Source: Coxiella-like endosymbiont (GTDB lineage: Bacteria; Pseudomonadota; Gammaproteobacteria; Coxiellales; Coxiellaceae). Taken from it: DNA of 64,000 nucleotides. A program made the position numbers and the translations under genes. The number at the start of each line of letters is the position of its first letter. Within the stretch, counting starts at the first letter, position 1. The notes beneath the pieces were generated by a model. It had not been told where the DNA came from. It saw nothing but the letters and a program-made list of their open reading frames with translations, and did no database searches. Location of the stretch: positions 889,501 through 953,500 of the forward strand of contig NZ_CP084737.1 in the NCBI RefSeq assembly GCF_024730665.1, in the 5' to 3' direction. This document shows, in pieces, positions 44,543-56,357 of the stretch.

Positions 44543-45271
44543 ATGAGTGTTAAGAAACGAGTTATGACTTTTTCAATAATGCGCTTCAATCCGGAAACTG
44601 ATAAAAAACCTTATATGCAGGATTTTAAATTAGATCTCTCTACAATTCTCGGCAAAATGTTATTAAATGCGTTGGAAACCATCCGTGAAAAACACCCTGA
44701 CATCGGATTGCGTCGTTCTTGCGGCGAAGGTGTTTGTGGATCTGATGCTATGAATATTAATGGTCAAAATGGTTTAGCATGCGTGACGCAATTAAAAGAC
44801 TTACCAGATTGCGTTGTTGTGCGGCCGTTGCCCAGTTTTCCGATTATTCGTGATTTAATTGTGGATATGGAGCAATTCTATGTACAATATAAAAAGATAA
44901 AACCATATCTTTTAAATAATCAAGAACCACCACTAAAAGAACGATTACAATCACCTGCTGATCGTGCAAAATTAGATGGATTGTATGAGTGCGTTTTATG
45001 CGCGTGTTGCTCTTCTTCATGCCCATCCTATTGGTGGAATCCCGATAAATTTATCGGACCGGCTGGTTTATTGTGGTCATATCGTTTTATTGCTGATAGT
45101 CGTGATACAAAAACAAGAGAACGATTAGACTCTATGAAAGATCCTTACAGCGTTTTTCGTTGCCGTACTATTATGAATTGCGCGACTGTTTGTCCAAAAG
45201 GTCTTAACCCAACAGAAGCGATTCGTAAAATTCGGACTCAGATGCTGCGTGAACCAGAGAGTGTGGATTAA
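44543..45271 (+). CDS. sdhB: succinate dehydrogenase iron-sulfur subunit
   Basis: Carries the [2Fe-2S], [4Fe-4S] and [3Fe-4S] clusters of complex II. 242 residues. RRSCGEGVCGSDAMNINGQNGLAC ([2Fe-2S]), CVLCACCSSSCPSYWWNPDKFIGPAGL and CRTIMNCATVCPKGLNP (the other two clusters), and PLPSFPIIRDLIVDM. 4 bp after sdhA, intact. The first 9 residues may be an extension; ATG 44567 is an alternative start. Confidence 0.96.
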   Translation: MSVKKRVMTFSIMRFNPETDKKPYMQDFKLDLSTILGKMLLNALETIREKHPDIGLRRSCGEGVCGSDAMNINGQNGLACVTQLKDLPDCVVVRPLPSFPIIRDLIVDMEQFYVQYKKIKPYLLNNQEPPLKERLQSPADRAKLDGLYECVLCACCSSSCPSYWWNPDKFIGPAGLLWSYRFIADSRDTKTRERLDSMKDPYSVFRCRTIMNCATVCPKGLNPTEAIRKIRTQMLREPESVD

Positions 45272-45284
45272 CTAAATCAAACCT

Positions 45285-48092
45285 ATGCAAAAATCAACCT
45301 CAATGGAACAGTTTCAACAAACTTCATATCTGGCAGATAGCAACGCCGGCTATGTCGAAGCTCTTTACGAGAATTTCCTTAAAGATCCTAATAATGTTAA
45401 TGAAGAATGGCGGCATTATTTTCAATCGTTATCTAATGGCATGCTAATGGGCAACATTCCGCATTCGATTATTCGGGAGCAATTTCGAGAATTAGCTCCC
45501 CAATCACACACTGTAATGCCACTAGTCACACCTTCTCCAAAACAGATCAGTATTAGTTTACTAATTGAAGCTTACCGTCTCTTCGGTCATTTGAGCGCAA
45601 AAATAAATCCCTTAGATGATGATCGACCGATTGATTCTCGTTTAGAACTTAGCAATTACGGCTTATCAGAATCCGATTTCGATAAAATATTCTTAACCGA
45701 TGGCTTAATGGATAAGCCACAAGCTACCTTAAAGGAAATTTATACATGCTTACGAGAAATTTATTGTGGTTCTATTGGTGTGCAATACAGTACGATTTTG
45801 AACGAGCGTGAACGTCATTGGTTACGAGATTATATGGAACGTCGATTGCCATTGCTTAAATTTAATAAAGAAACTAAACAAAATATTCTGCAACAACTGA
45901 TCGCAGCTGAAACGCTGGAAAAATATTTGGATACTAAATACGTTGCACAAGTGCGTTATTCTTTGGAAGGCGGTGATAGTTTGATTCCGTTGCTCGATGA
46001 GCTAATCAAACGCGCACGATATCAAAAGTTGCGAGAAATCATTATTTGTATGGCGCATCGAGGACGTATCAATGTATTGTTAAATATTATGGGCCAATCA
46101 GCTGAAGAATTATTTCAGGAATTCGAAGGTAAAAAAGACTACGGTTTAATGTCTGGAGACGTAAAATATCACCAAGGTTATTCGCGAGATATAAAAACCG
46201 ATTCAGGTTCTGTTCATCTGTCTTTAGCGTTTAACCCTTCTCATCTGGAATTTATTGGTCCTGTAGCAATGGGTTCTGTGCGTGCACGGCAGGAAAGACA
46301 AAATGGACAAAATCGCGATTATGCCATGCTGGTCATGATTCATGGTGATGCTTCTTTTTCTGGAGAAGGAATTGTAATGGAAGCACTTAATATGTCTCAG
46401 ACACGTGCTTATTACATTGGTGGTACTATTCATATTATCTTAAATAATCAAGTAGGCTTTACAACAAGCAACCTGAACGATTCACGTTCATCAATGTATT
46501 GCTCTGACATCGCAAAAATGCTGGATTCACCTATATTTCACGTGAATGGAGATGATCCTGAAGCTGTGGTTGTTGTGACGCAATTGGCGCTTGATTATCG
46601 AATGACTTTTTATAAAGATGTATTTATCGATCTCGTTTGTTACCGTCGTCATGGTCATCAGGAAGTGGACGATCCTGTCCCCACACAACCATTGATGTAT
46701 AAAGTCATCCATGAGCATCCTACCACTCGCGTGTTATATGCTGAATCGCTGATTAGTCAAAAAATCTGTACAGCCGAAGAAATCGATCAGTGGATAGAAA
46801 ATTATCGCAATCGTCTCGATCAAGGACGCCAAATGCTGGAAACCTTTTCAGAAGGATTGTCTGCACATTATACCGCCAACTGGACGACTTTTGTAGGACA
46901 AGAATGGAGCACCATTGTTAGTACAATGGTCTCTTTAAAAAATTACAAACCATCGGAAAAAGTTTTTTACTTTGCCCGAGAGTATAAATCCTCACCATAA
47001 AATTGCTAAGTTGTATCAGAAACGCCTTGAAATGATCGCAGGCAAGACACCGATAGACTGGGGGTGTGCTGAGATGATGGCTTATGCAACTTTATTGAAA
47101 GAAGGTTATTCAGTGCGTCTTGTTGGGCAAGATTCTCGTCGAGGTACGTTTTTTCATCGTCACGCTACCATATTCGATCAGCAAACTGGAAAAGAATATG
47201 TACCTTTAAAATATTTAGACAATAATCAGGCAAAATTTCACAACTATGATTCGCTGTTGTGTGAAAATGGTGCTTTAGGATTTGAGTATGGTTATTCAAC
47301 TTCAGCTCCCAATGCACTCATTATTTGGGAAGCGCAGTTTGGTGATTTTGCTAATGTAGCTCAAGTTATTATCGATCAATTTATTAGTTCAGGATGTCAA
47401 AAATGGAATCGTTTATCAGGATTAGTTATGTTTTTGCCGCACGGTTACGAAGGTAAAGGCCCAGAACATTCATCCGCCCGTTTAGAGCGCTATTTGCAGC
47501 TATGTGCGCAAAATAATATGCAAGTTTGTATACCTACAACACCCGCGCAGATTTTTCATCTGTTGCGACGTCAGGTACTGCGTCCTTATCGCAAGCCATT
47601 AATTGTAATGACGCCGAAAAGTATGTTACGTAATAAATTAGCTATATCGTCATTAGAGGATTTAGCGCACGGTCAATTAAAATTATTAATTTCAGAAATT
47701 GACAAACACAATGCAAAAAAATTAAACGTATTGTTTTATGCAGTGGTAAGGTGTATTACGATTTACTGATCCGACGTCGCGAGCATAAGCAAAATCACAT
47801 TGCTCTAATTCGCATCGAACAACTCTATCCATTTCCTTATGATCAGTTGAAGGAAGAATTTAAAAAATATTCAAATGCAAAACAGGTTATCTGGTGTCAG
47901 GAAGAACCTAAAAATCAAGGAGCCTGGTTTTGCACGTGCCGCCGATTAGCGAAGTGCATTCGAGAGGATCAGACATTAGAATACGTAGGACGACCCGCTT
48001 CAGCAGCGCCGGCGTCAGGATATTCAGCGATGTTCTTAAAATTGCAAAAGCAAGTGATTAATCGAGCTTTAGGTCTTGAAGAGGAAATTTAA
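45285..48092 (+). CDS. sucA: 2-oxoglutarate dehydrogenase E1, two frame breaks
   Basis: Thiamine-diphosphate enzyme that decarboxylates 2-oxoglutarate in the TCA-cycle complex with SucB and lipoamide dehydrogenase. About 935 residues. SYLADSNAGYVEALYENFLKDPNNV at the N-terminus, CMAHRGRINVLLNIMG, KYHQGYSRD, GDASFSGEGIV (ThDP motif), RGTFFHRHA, EAQFGDFANVAQVIIDQFISSG, PHGYEGKGPEHSSARLERYL and WCQEEPKNQGAW. Breaks: one extra base near 46957-46968 (A5/T6 runs) and one missing base near 47734-47741 (TT expected before GCAGTGG). lpd is not in the window. Confidence 0.93.
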
Positions 48093-49267
48093 ATGGCGAT
48101 TGAAATTAAAGTGCCCATTCTCCCAGAATCAGTTAGTGATGCTACAGTAGCTAAATGGTATAAGAAAGAAGGTGATTCTGTAGCCCGTGATGAAAATCTT
48201 GTTGATCTGGAGACAGATAAGATCATGCTCGAAGTACTTGCCCCAAAAGATGGTATTATTGAGGACATTGAAGTTAAAGAAGGCGAAGTCGTTAAAACTA
48301 ACCAGTTGTTGGCTTTATTAAAAGAAAAAGAAGCAGATTTAAGCAAAGTACACATTACAGAAAAAGAAGAAATAAAAAAAGAAAAAAAGTAAAAATTGAA
48401 AACACACTCAGTCCGACCGTTCGTCGATTAGTATCTGAAAAAGGAATTGATGCCACCGAAATTGAAGGAAGCGGAAAAGACGGACGCCTTACCAAAAAGG
48501 ATGTGGAAAATTATTTAGAGATACAAAAAGAAAAACCGGTTGAAAAAAGAGTCCCTGTGGTTGGTGAAAGAACAGAGAGACGAGTTCCTCTTTCGCGAAT
48601 TCGACAATGCATTGCGAAACGGCTAGTGCAAGTGCAACATGAAGCAGCGCTACTAACGACCTTTAATGAAATTAACATGAAACCAGTAATGAATTTGCGT
48701 GAAAAATACCGTAATGAGTTTGAAAGAAAATTTAATGTGCGATTAGGATTAATGTCATTTTTTACAAAAGCAGTGATTAAGGCTTTAAAACAATTTCCGA
48801 TGGTAAATGCTTCTATCGATGGAAACGATATTGTTTATCACGATTATTACGACATTGGTATTGCCATTGGGACAAAACGTGGATTAGTTGTGCCTATCCT
48901 TAAAAACGCGGAAAATATGAGTATGGCGGAGATTGAGGAACAGATTCGTGAATTTGCGTCACGTGCTCAAAAAGGGCATTTAAATATTGATGAATTAACT
49001 GGTGGTACATTTAGTATAACTAATGGAGGTACCTATGGTTCATTATTATCAACACCAATTATTAATCCGCCACAAACAGCCATTTTGGGTATGCACAAAA
49101 TCGTCGATCGTCCTATAGTTGAAAATGGTGAAATTGTCGTTCGGCCGATTATGATGTTGGCTTTATCTTACGATCATCGGGTGATTGACGGTCGTGAGGC
49201 CGTTTTGTTTTTGGTCGCTATTAAAGAAATGTTGGAAGATCCTGCGCGGGTGCTGTTAGGATTTTAA
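48093..49267 (+). CDS. sucB: dihydrolipoamide succinyltransferase (E2), one frame break
   Basis: E2 core of the 2-oxoglutarate dehydrogenase complex. About 391 residues. Lipoyl domain with the lipoylated Lys in [11 protein letters not shown] (residue about 43), a Lys/Glu-rich linker, the E1/E3-binding domain ([32 protein letters not shown]), then the catalytic domain with the His/Asp motif [19 protein letters not shown]. The frame breaks in the A7 run 48382-48388 inside the Lys/Glu linker (A8 expected). No gap to sucA. Confidence 0.93.
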
Positions 49268-49282
49268 ACATCGACTATGGGG

Positions 49283-49307
49283 TTGCCCGGCAAAAAAGGC
49301 CGTGCAA
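49283..49307 (+). other. small hairpin between sucB and sucC
   Basis: TTGCCCGGC and GCCGTGCAA pair with one mismatch around an A-rich loop. It lies in the 161-bp sucB-sucC spacer with no T tract, so it is not a clear terminator; it might trim or stabilise mRNA. Confidence 0.35.
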
Positions 49308-49428
49308 GATGACACCGTACTAACCCGTTTCTCCACAATCAGAAGCCTCATTCTGAATATCGAGTTTTAAAGAAACCAGAGGCCCTGAAACTACAGGATT
49401 TTCATATTTTACATATAAGGAGAGAAAA

Positions 49429-50588
49429 ATGAACCTACATGAATATCAATCGAAGTATTTTTTAAAAAATATACTATCCCTGTGCCTACAGGAGAAGTAG
49501 TGTCTGATCTAGAAGCTGCTATTCATGCAGCCGAAAAGATTGGCGGCGACCGTTGGGTAGTTAAAGCGCAGGTACATGCCGGTGGTCGGGGAAAAGCAGG
49601 CGGTGTGCGTTTAGTAAAAGGGAAAGAAGAATTAAAAGCGGTAGTAAAAGCTTTGTTGGGTACACGATTAGTGACTGAGCAAACAGACAAACATGGACAA
49701 CCTGTCAATCAAGTGCTTATTGAACAAACTTCCGATATTGCCCGCGAACTTTATTTGGGCGCTGTGATTGACCGTGCTTCTCAGCGTGTTATTTTTATGG
49801 CTTCAAACGAAGGTGGTGTTGAAATTGAGAAAGTAGCTGAGGAGTCGCCAGAAAAAATATTAAAAATTACGATAGATCCTTCTATTGGATTACAGCCTTT
49901 CCAGTGCCGTGAGTTGTTTTTTGGCTTACATTTAGATCTTGAGCAAATGCGTTCATTCACTACTATCGTAATAGGATTGTACCGATTATTTATCGAGCGG
50001 GATTTAAGTTTGTTGGAAATTAATCCGTTGGTCGTTATGAGAAGTGGTGAATTCATTTGTTTAGATGCAAAATTAAATATCGATGACAATGCACTGTATC
50101 GTCAAACTGAATTGTGCGAAATGCGTGATATTACCCAGGAAAATGAACATGAAACGTTAGCACAGCAATTAGGATTAAGCTATATCAAATTGAATGGAGA
50201 TATTGGTTGCATGGTTAATGGTGCGGGCCTTGCCATGGCCACGATGGATCTCATTAAATTATTTGGTGGCAAACCGGCTAATTTTCTTGACGTAGGTGGG
50301 AGCACTACGAAAAAACGCGTAACGGAAGCTTTCAAAATCATTGTATCAGATAAAAATGTTAAAGGAATTTTGGTTAATATTTTTGGTGGAATTGTCCGAT
50401 GCGACTTAATTGCAGATGGTATTATTAGTGCTGTGATAGAAGTAGGTATTAATGTACCTGTGGTGGTTCGTCTCGAAGGTAATAATGCACAATTAGGTGC
50501 GAAAAAACTCACAGATAGCGGTATGAATATTATTGCTGCAAAAGGTTTTGCTGATGCAGCAAAACAAATCGTGAATCAAGTAAGGTGA
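49429..50588 (+). CDS. sucC: succinyl-CoA synthetase beta subunit, one frame break
   Basis: Converts succinyl-CoA to succinate with ATP or GTP formation, as a complex with SucD. About 386 residues. N-terminus [17 protein letters not shown]-grasp segment [69 protein letters not shown] and VVRLEGNNA. The frame breaks in the A6 run 49464-49469 (A7 expected), only 12 codons after the ATG. AAGGAG lies 6 bases before the ATG. Confidence 0.93.
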
Positions 50589-50594
50589 TGCGTA

Positions 50595-51479
50595 ATGAGT
50601 GTATTGATTAATAAAGAAACGAAAGTCATTTGTCAAGGTTTTACAGGTAAACAGGGAACTTTTCATTCAGAACAAGCAATAAAATACGGTACAAAAATAG
50701 TCTGCGGAGTTACGCCTGGCCGAGGCAATCAATTGAATTTAGATTTGCCAATATTTAATAGCGTCCATGAAGCAGTGGAAAAAACAGGCGCTGATGCTAC
50801 CGTGATTTTTGTGCCTGCGCCTTTTTGTAAAGATTCTATTCTTGAAGCAACCGATGCCGGAGTGCAGTTAATTGTTTGTATTACAGAAGGTGTGCCCGTA
50901 CTCGATATGTTGGAAGTCAAAGCTTATCTCCAGCAACATCCCGGCATTCGTCTCATCGGTCCGAATTGTCCAGGTATTATTACGCCAGATGAATGCAAAA
51001 TCGGTATTATGCCTGGTTATATTCATCAACGTGGCAAAGTGGGTATTGTTTCGCGTTCAGGGACACTAACTTATGAAGCTGTGGATCAAACTACTCAATT
51101 AGGCTTTGGTCAAAGTACTTGTATAGGTATCGGTGGTGATCCAATTTCAGGAATGAGTTTTATTGATGTTTTAGAGCTTTTTGAAAAGGATTTGCAAACA
51201 GAGGCGATCGTTATGGTAGGTGAAATTGGTGGAACGGCAGAAGAAGAAGCAGCTGAATTTATCAAATCTAATGTGACAAAACCTGTTATTTCTTATATCG
51301 CTGGTGTAACAGCTCCGTTGGGTAAGCGTATGGGACATGCAGGGGCGATTATCGCTGGTGGAAAAGGAGCCGCCGCGGATAAATATGCTGCTTTGGAAGC
51401 TGCTGGTGTATTTACCGTAAAATCTCCTGCTGAAATTGGCAATGGAGTTGCAGAAGCTGTAGGCTGGTCAATTTCTTAA
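50595..51479 (+). CDS. sucD: succinyl-CoA synthetase alpha subunit
   Basis: CoA-binding and phosphohistidine subunit. 294 residues. [17 protein letters not shown] (CoA loop), [36 protein letters not shown] and the active His in [21 protein letters not shown]. Six bp after sucC, intact, last gene of the sdh-suc block. Confidence 0.97.
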   Translation: MSVLINKETKVICQGFTGKQGTFHSEQAIKYGTKIVCGVTPGRGNQLNLDLPIFNSVHEAVEKTGADATVIFVPAPFCKDSILEATDAGVQLIVCITEGVPVLDMLEVKAYLQQHPGIRLIGPNCPGIITPDECKIGIMPGYIHQRGKVGIVSRSGTLTYEAVDQTTQLGFGQSTCIGIGGDPISGMSFIDVLELFEKDLQTEAIVMVGEIGGTAEEEAAEFIKSNVTKPVISYIAGVTAPLGKRMGHAGAIIAGGKGAAADKYAALEAAGVFTVKSPAEIGNGVAEAVGWSIS

Positions 51480-52097
51480 AATCATTTGAAATGAAATCGC
51501 TACGATCTATTCTGATTTAGAATCGCCTACATGAAATTTTTTATTTTCTTTTTTTCGATTTAGCATTATTGACACTAATACTGTTATTGGTGCGGTTTTT
51601 TGTGTAAATTTTGTAATCTGGCACTATTTATTTAATCCAGGATGCAATTTTCTCAATTAACTGCCCCATTTACTATATTAAAATCTATGCCCTGTTTTTA
51701 GAAACTCTCAATAATTTCGAGTAATGTATAAACAGTATGAAAATCTGTTGTTATTTCCATAGCGCATAAAATATGTGATAACCAGGATTTGTTTTCTAAA
51801 TTTATAGATTTTTGAATGAGTGAGGGGTAATCATAAACGAATTTGGACTCGACTTCATAAGATAAACGTTCCCTATTGAGACGGGTGAAAAATGAATGTA
51901 GTCTAAAATGGCTTGCAATGAGATGGTTACGCACCTTGATAGAGACGGTAGATATGAATTTTTCAGAAAAGCGACGTGGTTGATAGTATTTTAAACTTCG
52001 ATTGCCAACTAGAAAAAGGATATCAGAAACTTTTTATCTGTTAATTCGCTACACCGGGGTGCCGCATTTATTTCCTGAGCAGCGTTATACATATTAG
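51480..52097. other. gap between sucD and map
   Basis: About 0.6 kb, AT-rich, no gene and no clear terminator. The two flanking genes converge, so a terminator is expected, but the candidate hairpins lack T runs. Confidence 0.6.
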
Positions 52098-52883
52098 TCA
52101 TGTGTTGATTTCCTTAATTTCTTCTCCTTTTCTTAAAGTAAAAACCTCATAGCCACTGTCAGTCACTGCCAGCGTATGTTCCCATTGAGCAGACAAACGA
52201 CGATCTTTCGTAACGACAGTCCAACGATCATTAAGCAATTTTACATACCGTTTCCCAGCGTTAATCATTGGTTCGATCGTAAATGTCATACCCGGCTCCA
52301 GAACAATTCCTGTTCCGGGTTTTCCATAATGAAGAACTTGCAGTTCTGGTTCGTGAAAAACGCTGCCGATACCATGTCCGCAATATTCACGAACGACAGA
52401 ATAATGATTTTTTTCTGCATGCATCTGAATAGCAGAACCCACGGTTCCTATCTGTATCCCAGGCTTAATCATTGAAATCCCGATATAAAGACATTCCTGC
52501 GTGATACGAATTAAGCGTTCTGCATGCGAGGGAATTTTACCAACGGCAAACATCTTGCTGGTATCACCATGATAACCATCTTTGAGTACAGTTACGTCGA
52601 TGTTGATAATGTCACCTTCCTTTAATTTTTTTTCATTTGGAATACCATGACAGACTACCTGATTGACGGAGACACAAATGGACTTGGGAAATCCTTGATA
52701 ATTGAGTGGTGCAGGAATTGCCTGTTGTATTTCAGTGATATAATTGTGACAAATTGTGTTCAGCTTGTCAGTTGTGATGCCGGGCTTAATATAAGGTTCG
52801 ATCATTTCAAGCACTTCAGCTGCTAATCGCCCCGCTATACGCATTTTTTCCAGTTCGTCTGACGTTTTGATCGATATTTTCAT
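52098..52883 (-). CDS. map: methionine aminopeptidase, type I
   Basis: Removes initiator Met from nascent proteins. 261 residues. Metal ligands: Asp in [16 protein letters not shown] (two Asp), His in [12 protein letters not shown], Glu in FTIEPMI and Glu in WEHTLAVT; a His in VVCHGIPN is also typical. It is divergent from rpsB, as in many bacteria; 147 bp separate the two starts. No frame break. Confidence 0.97.
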   Translation of the reverse strand: MKISIKTSDELEKMRIAGRLAAEVLEMIEPYIKPGITTDKLNTICHNYITEIQQAIPAPLNYQGFPKSICVSVNQVVCHGIPNEKKLKEGDIINIDVTVLKDGYHGDTSKMFAVGKIPSHAERLIRITQECLYIGISMIKPGIQIGTVGSAIQMHAEKNHYSVVREYCGHGIGSVFHEPELQVLHYGKPGTGIVLEPGMTFTIEPMINAGKRYVKLLNDRWTVVTKDRRLSAQWEHTLAVTDSGYEVFTLRKGEEIKEINT

Positions 52884-52898
52884 GGGGGAAGTATAGCC

Positions 52899-52927
52899 TT
52901 GTTCCTATTCTTCGTCTATGGTATAAA
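52899..52927 (+). promoter_or_regulatory. probable sigma70 promoter for rpsB-tsf
   Basis: TTGTTC at 52899-52904, a 17-bp spacer and TATAAA at 52922-52927. It would start transcription near 52935 and leave a leader of about 95 bases before rpsB. A leader is where S2 autoregulation occurs in relatives, but I have not identified that structure here. Confidence 0.5.
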
Positions 52928-53030
52928 CTTTGCAGCGAAATACACACATCTATCAGCACATAATTTCGGGTGTCTGCTTAACAGGTCAGGTTATGGGGTA
53001 GGTGTAGGTAATATAAACCCGGAGACATTG

Positions 53031-53964
53031 ATGACTACGATAACCATGCGTCAAATGTTGCAAGCTGGGGTTCATTTTGGGCATCAGACCCAAAACTGGA
53101 ACCCCAAAATGGAGCCTTATATTTATGGATCTCGTCAAAAGATTCACATTATTAACCTTGAAGAAACCCTACCGCTTCTTCGTAATGCGCTGGCATTCAT
53201 AAAAAATATTGCTTTAAACCGAGGAAAAGTGCTGTTTGTAGGAACCAAGTTTGCAGCGCGTGAGATTGTAAAAGAAGAAGCCACTCGTTGTGCCATGCCT
53301 TATGTAGATCACCGTTGGCTTGGTGGCATGTTGACTAATTATAAAACCATTCGCCAATCGATTAAGCGTTTAAAAGAACTTGAAGAGCTTGTAGCGAATG
53401 AAGACAATCTAATCGGTATAACGAAGAAAGAAATCTTGAATTTAATACGTGAGAAAGAAAAACTTTCAGCTAATTTATCGGGTATTAAAAACATGGGTGG
53501 CTTACCAGATGTATTGTTTGTTGTTGATGTTGGCTATGAGAAAATTGCTATTAAAGAAGCTAACCGCTTAGGAATTCCCGTCGTTGCAATCGTCGATACA
53601 AATGCTAATCCCGATAATATCGATTATGTAATTCCAGGTAATGATGATGCCATTCGCGCTATTCGCTTTTATTGTAAAGCAGTAGCAGATGCTATTATCG
53701 ATGCACGAAGCGCTTTGGGATTGAAGAAAGAGGAAGAATCGCAAGAAAAGGAAAAAGAAAAAGCTAAAGTGAAGACGACTATTAAGAAAATTGTCACTAA
53801 AAAAGCCAAAGCTGCGGAAGGACCAACCACTGAAAATGAATTGGAAAAAGCACCGACGAAACCAAAAAAATCAACTGTCGAAGCTTTAGAAAAAAGATAT
53901 AAAACTGGCAGTAAAGAAAGCCATAACCGAAGAAGGTAAAAATCAAGCGGAGACAGAAAGCTAA
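53031..53964 (+). CDS. rpsB: 30S ribosomal protein S2 with long charged tail, late frame break
   Basis: Primary component of the small-subunit platform. The S2 core (residues 1-230) is complete: [52 protein letters not shown] and [24 protein letters not shown] Lys/Glu/Thr-rich tail of about 70 residues follows. A shift of +1 in the A6 run 53890-53895 (A5 expected) makes the present frame stop at 53937; the alternative frame gives [20 protein letters not shown] and stops at 53964. Only the tail is affected. ATG 53031 fits the family N-terminus. Confidence 0.94.
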
Positions 53965-53981
53965 ATAGGTATGTTGGGATG

Positions 53982-54094
53982 TATCTCATCCTCTCCACCA
54001 TCACGCGACTTGACTTAAAAGAGTCCAGAAAAATCGCACTTAGTCATAATCTGGGTTTCCAGTCAAGTCGCGTGATGGTGGAGAGGATGAGATA
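53982..54094. repeat. 34-bp perfect inverted repeat between rpsB and tsf
   Basis: Arms 53982-54015 and 54061-54094 are exact reverse complements with a 45-base spacer that itself contains CCAGA/TCTGG. As RNA it would form a very stable stem in the rpsB-tsf transcript, 27 bases before the tsf ATG. No T tract follows, so it is not a classical terminator. Confidence 0.95.
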
Positions 54095-54123
54095 ATCTTA
54101 AGTAATTCTACGAGGTACAATTA

Positions 54124-55017
54124 ATGACAACAATTACAGCAGCCATGGTAAAAGAATTACGCGACCGTACAAATGCTGCAATTATGGCTTGTAAAAAATC
54201 CCTGCAAGAAGCTGATGGTGATTTAAAGAAAGCGATTGATATTTTGCGTAAAGCTGGTGAAGCAAAAGCAGCTAAATGGGCAGATAAAACAGCTGCAGAA
54301 GGTGTTATTGTCATCTCTATTAGTCCTGATCAAAAGAAAGCCTTCATGGCAGAAATCAATAGTGAAACCGATTTCGTTGCGCGCGATATCAGCTTTATTC
54401 GGTTTGCTGAAAGTGTGGCAAAACTTGGATTAGAGAAAAGTATAAAAGATGTGGTTTCACTATCAGCATTACCAGTGTACTCTCATGCTTCGTTAACCAT
54501 CGAAGATGCGAGAAAAGAACTCGTCAATAAAATCGGTGAAAATATTCAAATTCGCCGCGTTGCTTTTTTGTCTTCAGAAAATGGTATGGTGGGACATTAT
54601 TGCCATGGCAATCGTATTGGTGTTCTAGTTACAATTAATGCTAACAAATCTGCTTTGGCAAAAAACATTGCTATGCATATTGCAGCTTTCCAGCCACAAG
54701 CAATCAGTGCCGATCAGGTACCTACAAAATTTTTAGAGAAAGAGAAAAATAATTTGTTAGCACAAGCTAAAGAAAGTGGAAAACCTATGAACATTATTGA
54801 GAAAATAGTGGCTGGACGACTCAATAAACTATTGAAGGAAGTTAGTTTGGAAGGGCAGTCATTTTTAAAAGATTCTGAGATTTCCGTTGGCGATTTATTG
54901 AAGTCGGAAAAAGTAAAGGTATTTGAATTTATTCGATTTGAGGTTGGCGAAGGAATTGAAAAAGAAATGCAAGATTTTGCTAGTGAAATGATGGCGCAAG
55001 CGCAAGGAAATCATTAA
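54124..55017 (+). CDS. tsf: elongation factor Ts
   Basis: Guanine-nucleotide exchange factor for EF-Tu. 297 residues (usual 280-300). [23 protein letters not shown] at the N-terminus, [10 protein letters not shown], the [12 protein letters not shown] motif that contacts EF-Tu, and [12 protein letters not shown]. Intact. The stop overlaps the pyrH start by one base. Confidence 0.97.
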   Translation: MTTITAAMVKELRDRTNAAIMACKKSLQEADGDLKKAIDILRKAGEAKAAKWADKTAAEGVIVISISPDQKKAFMAEINSETDFVARDISFIRFAESVAKLGLEKSIKDVVSLSALPVYSHASLTIEDARKELVNKIGENIQIRRVAFLSSENGMVGHYCHGNRIGVLVTINANKSALAKNIAMHIAAFQPQAISADQVPTKFLEKEKNNLLAQAKESGKPMNIIEKIVAGRLNKLLKEVSLEGQSFLKDSEISVGDLLKSEKVKVFEFIRFEVGEGIEKEMQDFASEMMAQAQGNH

Positions 55018-55751
55018 TGACCAATGGGCCGCCGCCTCAACCACTTTATCAGCGTATTCTCTTAAAGATGAGTGGTGAGGCCCTTATGTGGAAAGGCCCT
55101 CACTCAATTGACCCTTATGTTTTGGATCGTATAGCTAAAGAAGTTACCCAAGTATATCAATTAGGTGTTCAAATCGCGATCGTGATTGGAGGTGGCAATT
55201 TCTTTCGCGGGGCAGCGCTACAAAAAGCGGGCATTAATCGGATGACAGGTGATTTCATGGGTATGTTAGCAACGTTAATGAACGCATTGGCTTTACGCGA
55301 TGCTTTCGAGCGTTCCAGCTTGCCGGTTCGTATTTTATCAGCGATTCCGATGATAGGAGTCGCTGATGCTTTTCATCGTAGAAAGGCGATTCACCATTTG
55401 AAACAGGGACGAGTCGTTATCTTTGCGGCAGGGACAGGGAATCCCTTAGTCACTACTGATTCCGCGGCTAGTTTGCGAGGCATTGAAATAGGTGCTGATA
55501 TAGTGTTAAAAGCTACTAACGTTGATGGCGTCTATTCTGAGGATCCTGCAAAAAATCCCACAGCAAAATTATATAAACATTTAACCTATCAAGAAGCCTT
55601 AGAAAAAGAATTGTCTGTCATGGACTTAGCAGCCTTCTGTCAATGTCGGGATCATAATATGCCATTGCGTGTTTTTAACATCAAAAAAGTAGGAACCTTA
55701 CTTCGCGTTATCCTAGATAAAGAGGAAGGCACATTAGTTGATTGTGGATGA
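55017..55751 (+). CDS. pyrH: UMP kinase
   Basis: Phosphorylates UMP to UDP. 244 residues. [77 protein letters not shown] and [10 protein letters not shown]. Amino-acid-kinase fold intact. 53 bp before frr. Confidence 0.97.
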   Translation: MTNGPPPQPLYQRILLKMSGEALMWKGPHSIDPYVLDRIAKEVTQVYQLGVQIAIVIGGGNFFRGAALQKAGINRMTGDFMGMLATLMNALALRDAFERSSLPVRILSAIPMIGVADAFHRRKAIHHLKQGRVVIFAAGTGNPLVTTDSAASLRGIEIGADIVLKATNVDGVYSEDPAKNPTAKLYKHLTYQEALEKELSVMDLAAFCQCRDHNMPLRVFNIKKVGTLLRVILDKEEGTLVDCG

Positions 55752-55804
55752 TGATTTTAGACACGTAGTCTTAACAAGCACTTATATGAGAGGAGGAGAA
55801 GAGT

Positions 55805-56350
55805 ATGATTAACAGTGTTATCGATGATGCAAGATTACGTATGGGAAAAAGCGTGGTGACGTTAAAAATGGAAGTATCAAAATTGCGAGTAGATCGCGCA
55901 CATCCAAGTTTGCTTGAACACATCAAGGTGAATCATTACAACATCGATGTATCACTCTATCAAGTTGCAACTATTGCTGTTGAAAATCCTCATATGCTAA
56001 CAGTAACCCCGTGGGAAAAAAACATAGTGGGGTCGATTGAGAAAGCCATTCGGAAAGCTGATTTAGGATTAAATCCAATGATCGTTGGTGCAGTGATCCG
56101 TATCCCGCTTCCGCCGATTACAGAAGAGCGGCGGAAGGAACTCAGTCGAATAGTCCGTGATGAAGCAGAAAAAGCTCGTGTAGCGATACGAAATATTAGG
56201 CGAGAAGCAAATAATAACTTAAAAGTATTGCTGAAAGAAAAGAAAATCAGCGAAGATGAAGAACGTCATGCACAAAATAGTATTCAAAAGTTGACGAACA
56301 TACAAATTTTGGAAGTAGACAAAATAGCGTCTCAAAAAAATCAGATTTAA
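55805..56350 (+). CDS. frr: ribosome recycling factor
   Basis: Splits post-termination ribosomes together with EF-G. 181 residues. [65 protein letters not shown] and [20 protein letters not shown] sits before ATG 55805. uppS follows after 7 bp, leaving no room for dxr, which lies here in E. coli. Confidence 0.97.
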   Translation: MINSVIDDARLRMGKSVVTLKMEVSKLRVDRAHPSLLEHIKVNHYNIDVSLYQVATIAVENPHMLTVTPWEKNIVGSIEKAIRKADLGLNPMIVGAVIRIPLPPITEERRKELSRIVRDEAEKARVAIRNIRREANNNLKVLLKEKKISEDEERHAQNSIQKLTNIQILEVDKIASQKNQI

Positions 56351-56357
56351 TGGCGAT

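Noticed and set aside
49283-49307. REP-like element between sucB and sucC
   Set aside because: Only one short imperfect hairpin is present, with no similarity to REP consensus and no second copy in the window.
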